NCBI RefSeq assembly: GCF_003337715.1
Contig: NZ_QPIX01000001.1
Location: 612,682 to 676,681 of the forward strand
Direction of reading: 5' to 3'
Source of the DNA: Ciceribacter lividus
Lineage (GTDB): Bacteria > Pseudomonadota > Alphaproteobacteria > Rhizobiales > Rhizobiaceae
Length of the DNA stretch: 64,000 bases
Below the pieces are notes generated by a model. The model was given only the letters and a program-made list of their open reading frames with translations, made no database searches and was not told the origin of the DNA. The translations under genes and the position numbers were made by a program. How positions within the stretch are numbered: the first letter of the stretch is position 1; every line of letters begins with the position of its first letter. Below, in pieces: positions 30,468-40,897 of this stretch.

Positions 30468-30917
30468 ATGGATACAATAGACCACAAAATCATCAGCCTT
30501 CTCGCCGAGGATTCACGGCGCTCGCTCAGCGATATCGGTGAGCATGTAAGCCTCTCTCCCTCCGCTGTCAACGAGCGCATGCGGCGGCTTCTGGCGTCGG
30601 GAGCCATCAAGCGCTTCACGGTGGATGCCGACCACGCCGCGTTGGGGATGGACATTCTCGCCTTCGTCTTCGTGTCACTGGATGCGCGGGCGAACGAGGA
30701 GGCGTTCCGTGCCTATATGACTGATCACAGGTCGATCGCGGAGTGTCACCACATCACCGGCGCCTGGTCCTATCTCATCAAGATCAGGGTCGGTGCGTTG
30801 ACAGACATCGAGGACTTTCTCGCCGATCTCAAGGCGCGCGGTTTTCTCGCCCGCAGCGAGACCGTGATTGCACTCTCCACCATAACCGAAACCCCGTTCA
30901 CGCCGCCGGAGATCTGA
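30468..30917 (+). CDS. Lrp/AsnC-family transcriptional regulator
   Basis: A 149-residue Lrp/AsnC regulator: an N-terminal helix-turn-helix (LLAEDSRRSLSDIGEHVSLS, then VNERMRRLLASGAIKRF) and a C-terminal RAM-type ligand domain (AFVFVSLDARANEEAFRAYM, HHITGAWSYLIKIRVG). It is one base apart from a LysE-type exporter gene, so it probably senses an amino acid and controls its export, by analogy to LysG/LysE-like pairs (inference; here the regulator is in the same operon instead of divergent). No ribosome-binding site is visible before the ATG. Confidence 0.92.
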   Translation: MDTIDHKIISLLAEDSRRSLSDIGEHVSLSPSAVNERMRRLLASGAIKRFTVDADHAALGMDILAFVFVSLDARANEEAFRAYMTDHRSIAECHHITGAWSYLIKIRVGALTDIEDFLADLKARGFLARSETVIALSTITETPFTPPEI

Positions 30918-30918
30918 G

Positions 30919-31545
30919 ATGGCAGTCGCGCTCGTCGCTAAGGGCATCGTCCTCGGTCTGGCGATCGCGGCCCCCCTTGGCCCGATTGGAGCGCTCTGCA
31001 TTAACCGGACGCTCGAGCGGGGCTTCTGGGCCGGTGTCGCCGGCGGTTTGGGTACGGCGCTCGCCGACGGCACTTACGCGCTGATGGCGGCGGCGGGTTT
31101 TGCCGCCTTTGCCTTCATCCTCGATGCCATCTCGTTGCCGCTCCAACTCGTCGGCGGGGCATTCATGTTGTGGCTCGGCTGGACGAGCTTTCGGCCACGT
31201 CCGCCGGTCACCGCCGCGACGGTCGGCGCGCGGGACTTGCTTGCGACCACCATATCGACCTTCTTCCTCACCATCACCAACCCGGCGACCATCCTCTCCT
31301 TCGCCGCCATTTTCGCAGGGCTCGGGCTCGCCGGAGCAGGCGACCGCTGGAGCGCGGCGCTGCTGGTTCTCGGCGTATTTGCTGGCTCGATGCTCTGGTG
31401 GTTCTTTCTTTCCGGCCTCGTTGCGATGCTGCACCATCGCCTGCCGCCGTCCTTCTCCGTCTGGGTCTCGCGCATCTCCGGCGTCGTCCTGCTCGGCTTC
31501 GGCGCGATTGCGATCGGCATGGGCGTGATGGGGTTGATCGGCTGA
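30919..31545 (+). CDS. LysE-family amino acid exporter
   Basis: A 208-residue membrane protein with about six hydrophobic segments, starting VAKGIVLGLAIAAPLGPIGA, the loop PLGPIGALCINRTLERGFWA and TISTFFLTITNPATILSFAA being typical of LysE/RhtB exporters. The conserved NP(A/K) in the middle is present as NPAT. Cotranscription with the Lrp/AsnC regulator implies substrate-induced amino acid efflux. Second LysE-type exporter in the window (other at 10921-11550). Confidence 0.9.
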   Translation: MAVALVAKGIVLGLAIAAPLGPIGALCINRTLERGFWAGVAGGLGTALADGTYALMAAAGFAAFAFILDAISLPLQLVGGAFMLWLGWTSFRPRPPVTAATVGARDLLATTISTFFLTITNPATILSFAAIFAGLGLAGAGDRWSAALLVLGVFAGSMLWWFFLSGLVAMLHHRLPPSFSVWVSRISGVVLLGFGAIAIGMGVMGLIG

Positions 31546-31682
31546 CGCCCATTTTTGGGCAAATTCGCCCGAAATCGCCTATTCGACGATGACAGCCTTG
31601 CCGCCCCCGTGTCATTGCTGACCGGTGGGCAGAAAAGGGGGTGCCTGCAGGATCGTCATTTCCCCCGGGATCCGTTATTTCC

Positions 31683-32435
31683 ATGCGAAAGATTTTCTGC
31701 TCCGCAGCCATCGCTGCGCAACTCACCATGGCATTCACCTCCGTCGCACCCCATCAGACGCTCGCTGCGACCGCCCATGTCCACAAGCTGCACTCGGCCC
31801 ATTTCATCGTGACCGCGCTCGAAAAGAAGGGGATCAAGGTCATCGACCTTCGGCGCAGGGCGCAGGTCTACTTCCTCCACGTCTCCGACAACGCCGGTAC
31901 GGAGGCGATCGTCGCCATCGACGGCTACAGCGCCGAGATCATAGGCCTGATGGTGCTGGCTCTCGGGCCGGGTGTGGTCGCCACCTCGACCGGCTCCAGG
32001 GGCAATCACTTCGTCGATCTCAGCTACAGCTTCGGCTACGAGGTCGAATACAGCGTCTACGAGAGCTATACCGTCGTCACGACGGAAGAGATATCGATCA
32101 CCGAGGAATACACCGAGGTCACCTACGAGGAGAGCGAGGAAGTGACCTACGAGGAGGTCGAGGAGACGGTCGAAGCCGACCTCGACAGCGGCACCGCCGA
32201 GGACGCGGCCGGTGACGAGCTGGCCGACGGCAACAATGACGAGGTCGACGCCGCTGCCTACGACGAAGTTTCGGATCATGCTGCCGACGAGATGGGCACG
32301 GACGAGGCCGTCGATGACGGCACGGACGACGCCGGCGATGCCGGAATGGATGACGCCGGTGACGATGGAATGGATGGTGCCGGCGCCGACGATGGTGGTA
32401 GCGAAGTCATCGAAGACGGCGGCGATGAAGGCTGA
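31683..32435 (+). CDS. Secreted highly acidic protein with PepSY-like domain
   Basis: A 250-residue protein of no family I recognise with certainty. Residues 1 to about 33 form a signal peptide. Residues about 40-90 (FIVTALEKKGIKVIDLRRRA, then FLHVSDNAG and AIDGYSAEIIG) look like a PepSY-type fold. After a short hydrophobic stretch the tail from about residue 120 is extremely acidic: a Tyr/Glu/Thr-rich part with repeats of the type YTEVTYEESEEVTYEEVEE, then a Asp/Gly/Ala/Met part with repeated DDAGDDGMD-like units. No cysteines after the signal. It may bind calcium or other cations, or be an intrinsically disordered envelope protein. The ATG at 31683 gives the best signal peptide. Followed by a good terminator. 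Confidence 0.7.
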   Translation: MRKIFCSAAIAAQLTMAFTSVAPHQTLAATAHVHKLHSAHFIVTALEKKGIKVIDLRRRAQVYFLHVSDNAGTEAIVAIDGYSAEIIGLMVLALGPGVVATSTGSRGNHFVDLSYSFGYEVEYSVYESYTVVTTEEISITEEYTEVTYEESEEVTYEEVEETVEADLDSGTAEDAAGDELADGNNDEVDAAAYDEVSDHAADEMGTDEAVDDGTDDAGDAGMDDAGDDGMDGAGADDGGSEVIEDGGDEG

Positions 32436-32442
32436 ACGGCTG

Positions 32443-32471
32443 CGGGGAGGGAGAAGTCCTTCCCCGTTTTT
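32443..32471 (+). terminator. Rho-independent terminator after the acidic protein gene
   Basis: CGGGGAGG (32443-32450) pairs imperfectly with CCTTCCCCG (32458-32466) and is followed by five T residues (32467-32471). Sits between two convergent genes. Confidence 0.75.
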
Positions 32472-32544
32472 CGTTGTAGTCCACCGTATCGGGCGACAAC
32501 CGTGGCGGCGGTGTTTTCGATCCGGCCGGCCGTAGCGGCGAGCC

Positions 32545-32871
32545 TCAGTCCCGCTTTATCGAAGCGAGCACGTCCCACATGTCGGCGCCGGTTTCCCACA
32601 CGGCGGCATTGGCCTTGAAGCCGATTTCGGCCTGGATGGCGTCGAGCATCTCCTGCCCGAGGTCAACATCCGAGGTGTCGGGGAGATGCGTGGCGCCGGA
32701 CGTGCGGACGGAGGTCGTGACGCCGCCGGAGGCATCGGCGGCGAAGGAAGTGACCTGACGCTGGTATCCGGGCGTCATGGCATTGGCGACGTTCTGCGCC
32801 GAGGTGGTGAGGCTGCGCGTGTTCGCCTGCATGCCCGAAACGGCGATATTCAAGATCGCGGAAATGCCCAT
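32545..32871 (-). CDS. Small flagellar basal-body rod-like protein (FlgC-like)
   Basis: A 108-residue protein with both ends of a flagellar rod protein and little between. The N-terminal segment LNIAVSGMQANTRSLTTSAQ then NVANAMTPGYQRQ is a Flg_bb_rod motif, and the C-terminal DLGQEMLDAIQAEIGFKANA resembles the FlgC/FlgE carboxyl domain. FlgC is about 139 residues, so this is a shortened relative. No other flagellar genes are nearby, so it may be a stand-alone paralogue and not a working rod subunit. Confidence 0.75.
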   Translation of the reverse strand: MGISAILNIAVSGMQANTRSLTTSAQNVANAMTPGYQRQVTSFAADASGGVTTSVRTSGATHLPDTSDVDLGQEMLDAIQAEIGFKANAAVWETGADMWDVLASIKRD

Positions 32872-33027
32872 AGTCCTGCCCCGAGGTCCGATGCGAGTGG
32901 CGTCACCCTAATGCACCTGGCTTTGCAAAGCGTGAACGAGCAGCCTTTAGGCTTTCGACCGGGCGCGCCGACTTTGTACCAGAACGGCACATTGGCATGT
33001 TCGCGGCGCTTTGTTGAAAATATGTAA

Positions 33028-33055
33028 TTACAAATCTAATTATTTAGCTTTGTAA
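33028..33055. other. AT-rich inverted repeat upstream of the rod-like gene
   Basis: TTACAAA (33028-33034) and TTTGTAA (33049-33055) form a perfect 7-bp dyad with a 14-base spacer in an unusually AT-rich 50-base patch (33011-33060). It could be an operator or UP-like promoter element for the rod-like gene on the minus strand, which starts 150 bases away. The rest of the 296-base gap 32872-33167 shows only the gcvP terminator. Confidence 0.4.
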
Positions 33056-33117
33056 CTAAGTGTATGCCAAGCATGCACGGTATCGATGGTCACTTTGCGA
33101 CCCCGGCCCGAATGCAG

Positions 33118-33143
33118 AAAGCCCGCCGGGTGGGGCGGGCTTT
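33118..33143 (-). terminator. Terminator of the gcv operon
   Basis: A 10-bp perfect stem (AAAGCCCGCC at 33118-33127, GGCGGGCTTT at 33134-33143) with a six-base loop 25 bases past the gcvP stop; on the minus strand the stem ends in TTT. Confidence 0.75.
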
Positions 33144-33167
33144 CGCATTTCGGCTGAAATAAGCCGG

Positions 33168-36028
<2,861 letters not shown>

Positions 36029-36032
<4 letters not shown>

Positions 36033-36391
36033 GCGATCAGCTCTTTGTAGGCCGCTTCATCGAGCAGCTTCTCGACATCGGCGGGATTGGCGAGCTTCAG
36101 CTTGAAGAACCAGCCGGCACCCTGCGGATCGGAATTGACGAGCGAAGGATCGTCGACGATCGCCTGGTTGACCTCGGTCACCTCGCCGTCGAGCGGGCAG
36201 TAGACTTCCGAGGCGGCCTTGACCGATTCCACGGTCGCGGCGTCGCCGCCCTTCTTGAAGCTTGCACCGACGTCCGGAAGTTCGACGAAGACCAGATCGC
36301 CGAGCTGTTCGGCAGCGTGGGTGGTGATGCCGACGATCGCGACGTCGCCCTCGATCTTCAGCCACTCATGTTCTTCGGTGAATTTCAGCAT
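36029..36391 (-). CDS. gcvH: Glycine cleavage system H protein
   Basis: A 120-residue lipoyl carrier protein. The lipoylated lysine is K58 in [19 protein letters not shown] 36391 gives the conserved [16 protein letters not shown] start; the longer open frame to 36433 is not needed. It shuttles the aminomethyl group from GcvP to GcvT. It overlaps gcvP by four bases, so the two are translationally coupled. Confidence 0.97.
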
Positions 36392-36418
36392 GTGATGTTC
36401 CTCTCTTGATGTTGGGGA

Positions 36419-36462
36419 GCGACCCGCCCTCACGCCGGCAGCAGCCGGGTGAGGGCGGTCGC
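36419..36462 (-). other. Long hairpin between gcvT and gcvH
   Basis: A nearly perfect inverted repeat of about 19 pairs (arms GCGACC, GCCCTCAC and CCGGC with one bulged base at each junction) around a four-base loop occupies the 81-base gcvT-gcvH gap. No U tract. Probably a processing or stability element that sets different levels of gcvT versus gcvH-gcvP, or partial attenuator. Confidence 0.55.
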
Positions 36463-36472
36463 GGTCATGGGT

Positions 36473-37606
36473 TCAGCGCTTGTAGGTCTGCGCGACGAAG
36501 GGGAGCGCGGCGACGGTCATCGGCAGGTACTTGCCGCGGACCTCGGCATAGACGGTCGTGCCGACCGCCGCATGGGAGGAGGGCAGGTAGCCCATGGCGA
36601 CCGGACCGCCGGCCGAAGGGCCGAAGGTGCCGGAGGTGACTTCGCCGACCGCGGTCGTGCCGTTCTCGTCGCTGTAGATCTTCGCATGCGAGCGGACCGG
36701 CGCCTTGCCGTCGGGCTTCAGGCCGACGCGGCGGCGGGCGGGGCCGTTCTCGAGTTCGGAAAGGATACGGTCTGCACCGGGAAAGCCGCCTTCGCGGGCG
36801 CCGCCCTTGCGGCGAGCCTTCTGGATCGCCCACTCGATTGCGCCCTCGACCGGTGAGGTCGTGGTGTCGATGTCGTTGCCGTAGAGGCAGAGCCCGGCTT
36901 CGAGGCGGAGCGAATCGCGGGCGCCGAGGCCGATCGGCTCGCAGTCGGGATGCGCGAGCAGCGCATTGGCGAGATCCGTCGCCCTGTCGGCCGGCACCGA
37001 GATCTCGAAGCCGTCCTCGCCGGAATAGCCGGAGCGGGAGACGATGCAGGCAATCCCGGCGATCGTCGCGTCACGGACGTCCATGAATTTCATCGAAGCG
37101 ATGTCGGGAGAGAGCGAGGCGAGCACGGCCTCGGCCTTCGGTCCCTGAAGGGCCAGCAGGGCGCGATCGAGGAGCTCGACCTTGCAGGTGTCGCCGAGGT
37201 TTGCCTTCATGTGCGCAACATCGGCATCCTTGCAGGCCGCGTTGACGACCACCAGCAGGTGATCACCGCGATTGGTGATCATCAGGTCGTCGAGAATGCC
37301 GCCGTTGGTATCGGTGAAGAAGCCGTAGCGCTGGCGACCTGCCTTCAGACCGAGAATGTCGACCGGGACGAGCTTTTCGAGGGCGAGGGCTGCGTCCTCG
37401 ACGCTGCCGCTCTTTGCACGCAGGATCACCTGACCCATGTGCGAGACGTCGAAGAGCCCCGCCTTTTCGCGCGTGTGAAGATGCTCCTTGAGCACGCCGG
37501 CCGGATATTGCACCGGCATGTCGTAGCCGGCGAAGGGTACCATCTTGGCGCCGAGCGACAGGTGAAGGTCATAAAGAGGGGTGCGTTTCAGTTCGGCGGT
37601 ATCCAA
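36473..37606 (-). CDS. gcvT: Aminomethyltransferase, T protein of glycine cleavage
   Basis: A 377-residue tetrahydrofolate-dependent aminomethyltransferase that releases ammonia and makes 5,10-methylene-THF. Clear family sequence: VPFAGYDMPVQYPAGVLKEH, LFDVSHMGQV, the folate region GYSGEDGFEISVP, GLGARDSLRLEAGLCLYGND and the C-terminal GTFGPSAGGPVAMGYL. First gene of the gcv operon; its 5' leader contains a tandem glycine riboswitch starting about 75 bases upstream. Confidence 0.97.
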   Translation of the reverse strand: MDTAELKRTPLYDLHLSLGAKMVPFAGYDMPVQYPAGVLKEHLHTREKAGLFDVSHMGQVILRAKSGSVEDAALALEKLVPVDILGLKAGRQRYGFFTDTNGGILDDLMITNRGDHLLVVVNAACKDADVAHMKANLGDTCKVELLDRALLALQGPKAEAVLASLSPDIASMKFMDVRDATIAGIACIVSRSGYSGEDGFEISVPADRATDLANALLAHPDCEPIGLGARDSLRLEAGLCLYGNDIDTTTSPVEGAIEWAIQKARRKGGAREGGFPGADRILSELENGPARRRVGLKPDGKAPVRSHAKIYSDENGTTAVGEVTSGTFGPSAGGPVAMGYLPSSHAAVGTTVYAEVRGKYLPMTVAALPFVAQTYKR

Positions 37607-37680
37607 AGGGCGCCTCCGGTTTTCGCGCTCGATGCGCTGGCTCAGGTCATGGCGCGCAAATGCCCGCCGGTTACGTGAGC

Positions 37681-37836
37681 CCCCTCTGTCCGTTTGCCTG
37701 AGATTGTTATCCCTTCGGCGCGCGCCCCGTCATACGGAACGCTTCTCTCCAGAGTCCAATGGCACCTTGTGGTCCTTTCGCCTGAGAGTTTCCGGGGCGG
37801 TTGCTCCTTCGGCACCGGATCGAACCGGCTTCTCCC
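37681..37836 (-). promoter_or_regulatory. Tandem glycine riboswitch
   Basis: Read on the minus strand, this leader holds two aptamers in series. The first (about 37768-37836) contains GGAGAAGCC, GCCGAAGGAGCAA and AACTCTCAGGCGAAAGGACC; the second (about 37681-37757) contains CTCTGGAGAGA, GCCGAAGGGATAACAA and ATCTCAGGCAAACGGACAGA. These are the conserved cores of the glycine riboswitch, which turns on the gcv operon when glycine is abundant. Confidence 0.95.
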
Positions 37837-37852
37837 AACAAGATGGCTTGGC

Positions 37853-37880
37853 ATTATCTGGCAAGGCGGGCGGTTGGCAA
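37853..37880 (-). promoter_or_regulatory. gcv operon promoter
   Basis: On the minus strand TTGCCA (37880-37875) and GATAAT (37858-37853) are separated by 16 bases, close to the sigma-70 consensus. The predicted start, about 37846, is ten bases before the first riboswitch aptamer. Confidence 0.65.
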
Positions 37881-37959
37881 GAGGCTTGCGTCGTTGTGAA
37901 GCAAATAATTGTCGCTGTCGTTTTCGTCCGCCGTCAACGGTCGAGCTGTCCGCGGCGAT

Positions 37960-37973
37960 TTGTTCTTGATCAA
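37960..37973 (+). promoter_or_regulatory. Candidate FNR/FixK box upstream of the copper gene pair
   Basis: TTGTTCTTGATCAA matches TTGAT-N4-ATCAA at nine of ten fixed positions. It is 100 bases before the DUF2946 gene, a distance that allows activation from a class II position, and it would fit oxygen-limited expression of copper delivery to cytochrome oxidase. Confidence 0.5.
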
Positions 37974-38073
37974 AGACAGCTGCGACGTGACGTCCGAATG
38001 TGGCGACGGCTGCAGAGGGTCGTTGATTCCGGCGCGAAAGACGCTAAGGATGAAGCCGCCCGGAGGTTATGGA

Positions 38074-38445
38074 ATGACGAAGGTGAAGTGGATCGGTGGC
38101 GGTTTCGTGCGCATGCTGTGCGCGCTCGCCGTGCTGTCGCTCGCCTTCGCGCACAAGCCGCCGCAGGTCATGGCGGCGGTGCTCGAAACCGCTTCCTACG
38201 TCCTTCCCGACGGCAGCTACGCCGACCTCTGCATCGGCGACGTTGCGGTCAAGCACCCGGCAGCGAGCGGCTTCTGCGAAGCCTGCATCCTTGCTGCGGC
38301 GAGCCTCCTGCCGGCGCCGCCGGACGAGGGATGGCTGCTCTCCACCTTCGCGAGCCTCGACAACGAACCGGTCGTCGCCGACGCCGGTCCTGAACCCGAA
38401 TCGGTCGAGCGCCCGCGCTCTCGCGCACCGCCGGCCTTCGCCTGA
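38074..38445 (+). CDS. DUF2946-like membrane/secreted protein
   Basis: A 123-residue protein with an N-terminal hydrophobic segment (about 9-30, MLCALAVLSLAFA) and a cysteine pair in GFCEACILAAASLLPAPPDE, which is the pattern of the DUF2946 family often found next to copper genes. Function unestablished. The start ATG 38074 has GGAGG at 38062-38066; an upstream in-frame ATG at 38050 is less well placed. The PCuAC copper chaperone gene follows in the same direction after 93 bases, so a shared copper role is likely. Confidence 0.7.
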   Translation: MTKVKWIGGGFVRMLCALAVLSLAFAHKPPQVMAAVLETASYVLPDGSYADLCIGDVAVKHPAASGFCEACILAAASLLPAPPDEGWLLSTFASLDNEPVVADAGPEPESVERPRSRAPPAFA

Positions 38446-38538
38446 TCTTTCGAGAATTTTCGTCAGAAACAAAGCCGCCACGCGGCGTGTTCCGGTCGCC
38501 TCCCATTCTGTTTCAGAGGACCGGTCAGGAGAACAATA

Positions 38539-39174
38539 ATGAAAGTCACCATTTCCCGCCTCACCCTTGCTGTCGTCAGCGTCGCAGCCGGTGCCGTCTT
38601 CGCCCATCCGAGCCTTGCCTGCAGCATGCATGACGGTGCCGCGGCGGCGACGCCGGCCGACATGCATGCCGGTCACAATATGAGCGCTCCGGTGGTCAAG
38701 GTCGCCGATACCGGCGGTCACCAGATGCATGCCGCGATGGCCGGGTCCGGCATGGGCGTCGTCGATCCGGGCGGAATGGAATCCGTCAAGCTCGGCGACC
38801 TCGAACTGACCGGCGGCTTCACCAAGGCCATGCTTCCCGGCCAGCCGGTCGGCGGCGGCTTCGTCGTCATCAAGAACGCTGGCGCTGTCGACGACGTGCT
38901 GGTCGCCGCCGAATCGGCCGTGGCCGATCACGTCGAGCTTCACGAGATGGTCATGGAGAACGACGTCATGAAGATGCGGCCTCTCAAGGACGGCATTCCG
39001 GTTCCGGCCGGCGAGACGGTCGAACTGAAGCCGGGTGGCCTGCACCTGATGTTCATGGGCGTCAAGGAACCCTTCGTCGAAGGCGGTACCGTCAAGGTGA
39101 AGCTGACCTTCAAGAATGCCGGTTCGGTCGATCTCGTCCTGCCCGTCGGCCCGGCCGCGCCGATGAAGATGTAA
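38539..39174 (+). CDS. Periplasmic PCuAC-type copper chaperone
   Basis: A 211-residue secreted copper chaperone. A signal peptide covers about residues 1-27. The mature N-terminus has a Met/His-rich linker (SMHDGAAAATPADMHAGHNM, GGHQMHAAMAGSGM) able to bind copper. The PCuAC domain (about 75-205) has the ligand set H135, M146, H169 and M171 in VELHEMVMENDVMKMRPL and GGLHLMFMG. Such proteins deliver Cu(I) to the CuA or CuB site of haem-copper oxidases. A good AGGAGA ribosome site precedes the ATG. Confidence 0.93.
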   Translation: MKVTISRLTLAVVSVAAGAVFAHPSLACSMHDGAAAATPADMHAGHNMSAPVVKVADTGGHQMHAAMAGSGMGVVDPGGMESVKLGDLELTGGFTKAMLPGQPVGGGFVVIKNAGAVDDVLVAAESAVADHVELHEMVMENDVMKMRPLKDGIPVPAGETVELKPGGLHLMFMGVKEPFVEGGTVKVKLTFKNAGSVDLVLPVGPAAPMKM

Positions 39175-39202
39175 GCAGGCGCCGGAGCTCAACCATAAAG
39201 GA

Positions 39203-39229
39203 GCGCCGCGGACGACGTGTCCGCGGCGC
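39203..39229. terminator. Terminator hairpin after the PCuAC gene
   Basis: A perfect 11-bp stem (GCGCCGCGGAC at 39203-39213, GTCCGCGGCGC at 39219-39229) with five-base loop, followed by ATTT, between convergent genes. Confidence 0.7.
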
Positions 39230-39255
39230 ATTTCAAGTCGGTGCTGAAGGTGTCC

Positions 39256-39531
39256 TCAGGTCGTCGAGCTGAGATAGGCGTCGATCGCTTCCCTGAGCGT
39301 GGCCTGCTCATGCCTCGTCTGTCCGGCCGTCAGGAAATGGAGCGACAGCGCCGGCGGCTGCACGACGGTAAGGATCGCGCGCAGTCTGAAGTCGTCGCCC
39401 TTGGCGGCGCGTTCCGCAAAAACCTGCAACTGCTCTTCGACCAGCGTGCCGCGAGGAACACGCTGGGGCGGTTTGGTTGCTTCCATTGCATAGGCGGCCG
39501 TGGTGGCCGAAACTGTAACTACCTGGGGCAT
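39256..39531 (-). CDS. Small hypothetical protein
   Basis: A 91-residue protein with no recognised domain; about residues 24-85 (RVPRGTLVEEQLQVFAERAA..., LTVVQPPALSLHFLTAGQ) look like an amphipathic, soluble protein with a helical end REAIDAYLSS. I chose the inner ATG at 39531 because the 13 codons from the outer ATG (39570) contain three ATA codons, rare in this genome. It is divergent from the flavodoxin gene. The 290 bases in between carry no other gene I can support. Coding status rests on codon use and the absence of a better frame. Confidence 0.55.
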   Translation of the reverse strand: MPQVVTVSATTAAYAMEATKPPQRVPRGTLVEEQLQVFAERAAKGDDFRLRAILTVVQPPALSLHFLTAGQTRHEQATLREAIDAYLSSTT

Positions 39532-39821
39532 GGCTATCACCGGTATCTCTATCCCTGCAGGATACGGCATGCCTCTCTACGGACCGCTAAGGATGGTCGA
39601 GGCATTTTAGTCAAATTCGATGGACTGCAGGACGGTCCTCGGAGGCTGCGTCGAAAGGCGCCGACGGAACTACCCGAAATGGCAACGGGGCAGGCTTGCA
39701 ATCGCTCGCCGATCTGTCATTTTGCTTGTAAATTCAGTCGTTCGAACGGCCGCGCCGTCGATCGACGATCGGAAGGGACGCGGTAACTCGGGCAGTTGCC
39801 GACAAAGGGATGGAGGGGAAA

Positions 39822-40358
39822 ATGAACATTCTCATTGGCTTTGTCAGCATCGAAGGGCAGACGCGCAAGATTGCCGAGAAGATCGCCGAGCACGTCGAGA
39901 AGGCGGGTCATCGCGCCGTTTTCTTCAACGTCACCTCCATGGCCGAATATGCGCTGGAGCGACCGGAGGCGGTGATCCTCTGCGCGCCGATCCACGCCGG
40001 GCGCTATCCCGCACCCTTCGTGGATTTCGTCCGCCGCGAGAGGGACTTTCTGAAATCGGTGCCGAGCGCATTCGTGTCGGTGTCGCTGTTCATCCGCAGC
40101 GAGTTCGAGGAGGAGCGCGAGGAAGCGCGCCATTTCCCCGACACGCTGATGGCCGAGACCGGCTGGACGCCCGGCCGGGTGCTCAATGCCGCAGGCGCGC
40201 TGCGCTACACCGAATACGACTTCTTCAAGCGCTGGATGGCGAAGCGCCTTGCCGCCCGCGAGGGCGCCCCGACCGACGCCAGCCAGAACTTCGAATTCAC
40301 CGACTGGGCCGAGCTCGAGCGCTTCGTTTCCGACTTCCTCGCCGGCGCGAAAGCCTGA
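39822..40358 (+). CDS. Flavodoxin-domain protein (HemG-like)
   Basis: A 178-residue flavodoxin-fold protein. The FMN phosphate loop is seen as GFVSIEGQTRKIAEKIA (about 5-21) and a second site as ILCAPIHAGRYPAPFVDFVR. The last third, with SLFIRSEFEEEREEARHFPD and TPGRVLNAAGALRYTEYDFF, matches the HemG-type (menaquinone-dependent protoporphyrinogen oxidase) lineage. Bacteria with oxygen usually have other protoporphyrinogen oxidases, so it may instead be a general flavodoxin-like reductase. GGAGGGG lies just before ATG 39822. Confidence 0.82.
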   Translation: MNILIGFVSIEGQTRKIAEKIAEHVEKAGHRAVFFNVTSMAEYALERPEAVILCAPIHAGRYPAPFVDFVRRERDFLKSVPSAFVSVSLFIRSEFEEEREEARHFPDTLMAETGWTPGRVLNAAGALRYTEYDFFKRWMAKRLAAREGAPTDASQNFEFTDWAELERFVSDFLAGAKA

Positions 40359-40425
40359 TGCTGCCGGTGTGCGACCTGCCCGCCGGACCTTTCGGAACAC
40401 CTGAATAAGAAGAAGAGGACCAGAG

Positions 40426-40803
40426 GTGAACCAGATCCTCCTCGTAGCCGCCGGCGGCGCGGTCGGCTCGGTCTGCCGCTATCTCGTCGGCATCGGTCTG
40501 CTTCGGCTGGCCGGCCCGGCCTTTCCGTGGGGTACGCTTGCCGTCAATCTCGTCGGCTCGTTCGGAATCGGGATCCTGGCGGAGCTGATCGTCGCGCGTT
40601 TCGGCGCCTCGCCGGAGATGCGACTTCTGCTGATCACCGGCTTCCTCGGTGGGTTCACGACCTTCTCCGCCTTTGCGCTCGACGCCGTCTCGCTCTTCGA
40701 GCGTGGCGAAGCGCTTTCGAGCCTCGTCTATGTCGGCGCGAGCGTCGGCCTCTCGCTCGTTGCGACCGTTGCGGGCATCGGCCTCATGCGTTCGCTGCTC
40801 TGA
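40426..40803 (+). CDS. crcB: Fluoride exporter CrcB/Fluc
   Basis: A 125-residue small membrane protein with four hydrophobic helices that forms dimeric fluoride channels. Conserved pieces are AAGGAVGSVCRYLVG (start), WGTLAVNLVGSFGIGIL, and the pore segment GFLGGFTTFSAF. It begins with GTG 40426 after AAGAGGA. I looked for a fluoride riboswitch in the 67-base gap before it and saw none. Confidence 0.94.
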   Translation: MNQILLVAAGGAVGSVCRYLVGIGLLRLAGPAFPWGTLAVNLVGSFGIGILAELIVARFGASPEMRLLLITGFLGGFTTFSAFALDAVSLFERGEALSSLVYVGASVGLSLVATVAGIGLMRSLL

Positions 40804-40897
40804 GAGAGCTTTTGCACTTCCCTTCGGCGGGCGAAATGCTCTAAAGGCCCTGATGTGCGGCGTTCGGGCCGCGCGGAAATTTGTCGAAAGAGCAGAA

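Noticed and set aside
31546-31682. Terminator or small gene between the LysE exporter and the acidic protein gene
   Set aside because: Only a 5-bp stem (GCCCA/TGGGC near 31548) is present and no open frame has coding character; nothing firm to report.
40359-40425. Fluoride riboswitch before crcB
   Set aside because: The 67-base gap is short and shows no conserved fluoride-aptamer core; only an ordinary ribosome site is visible.
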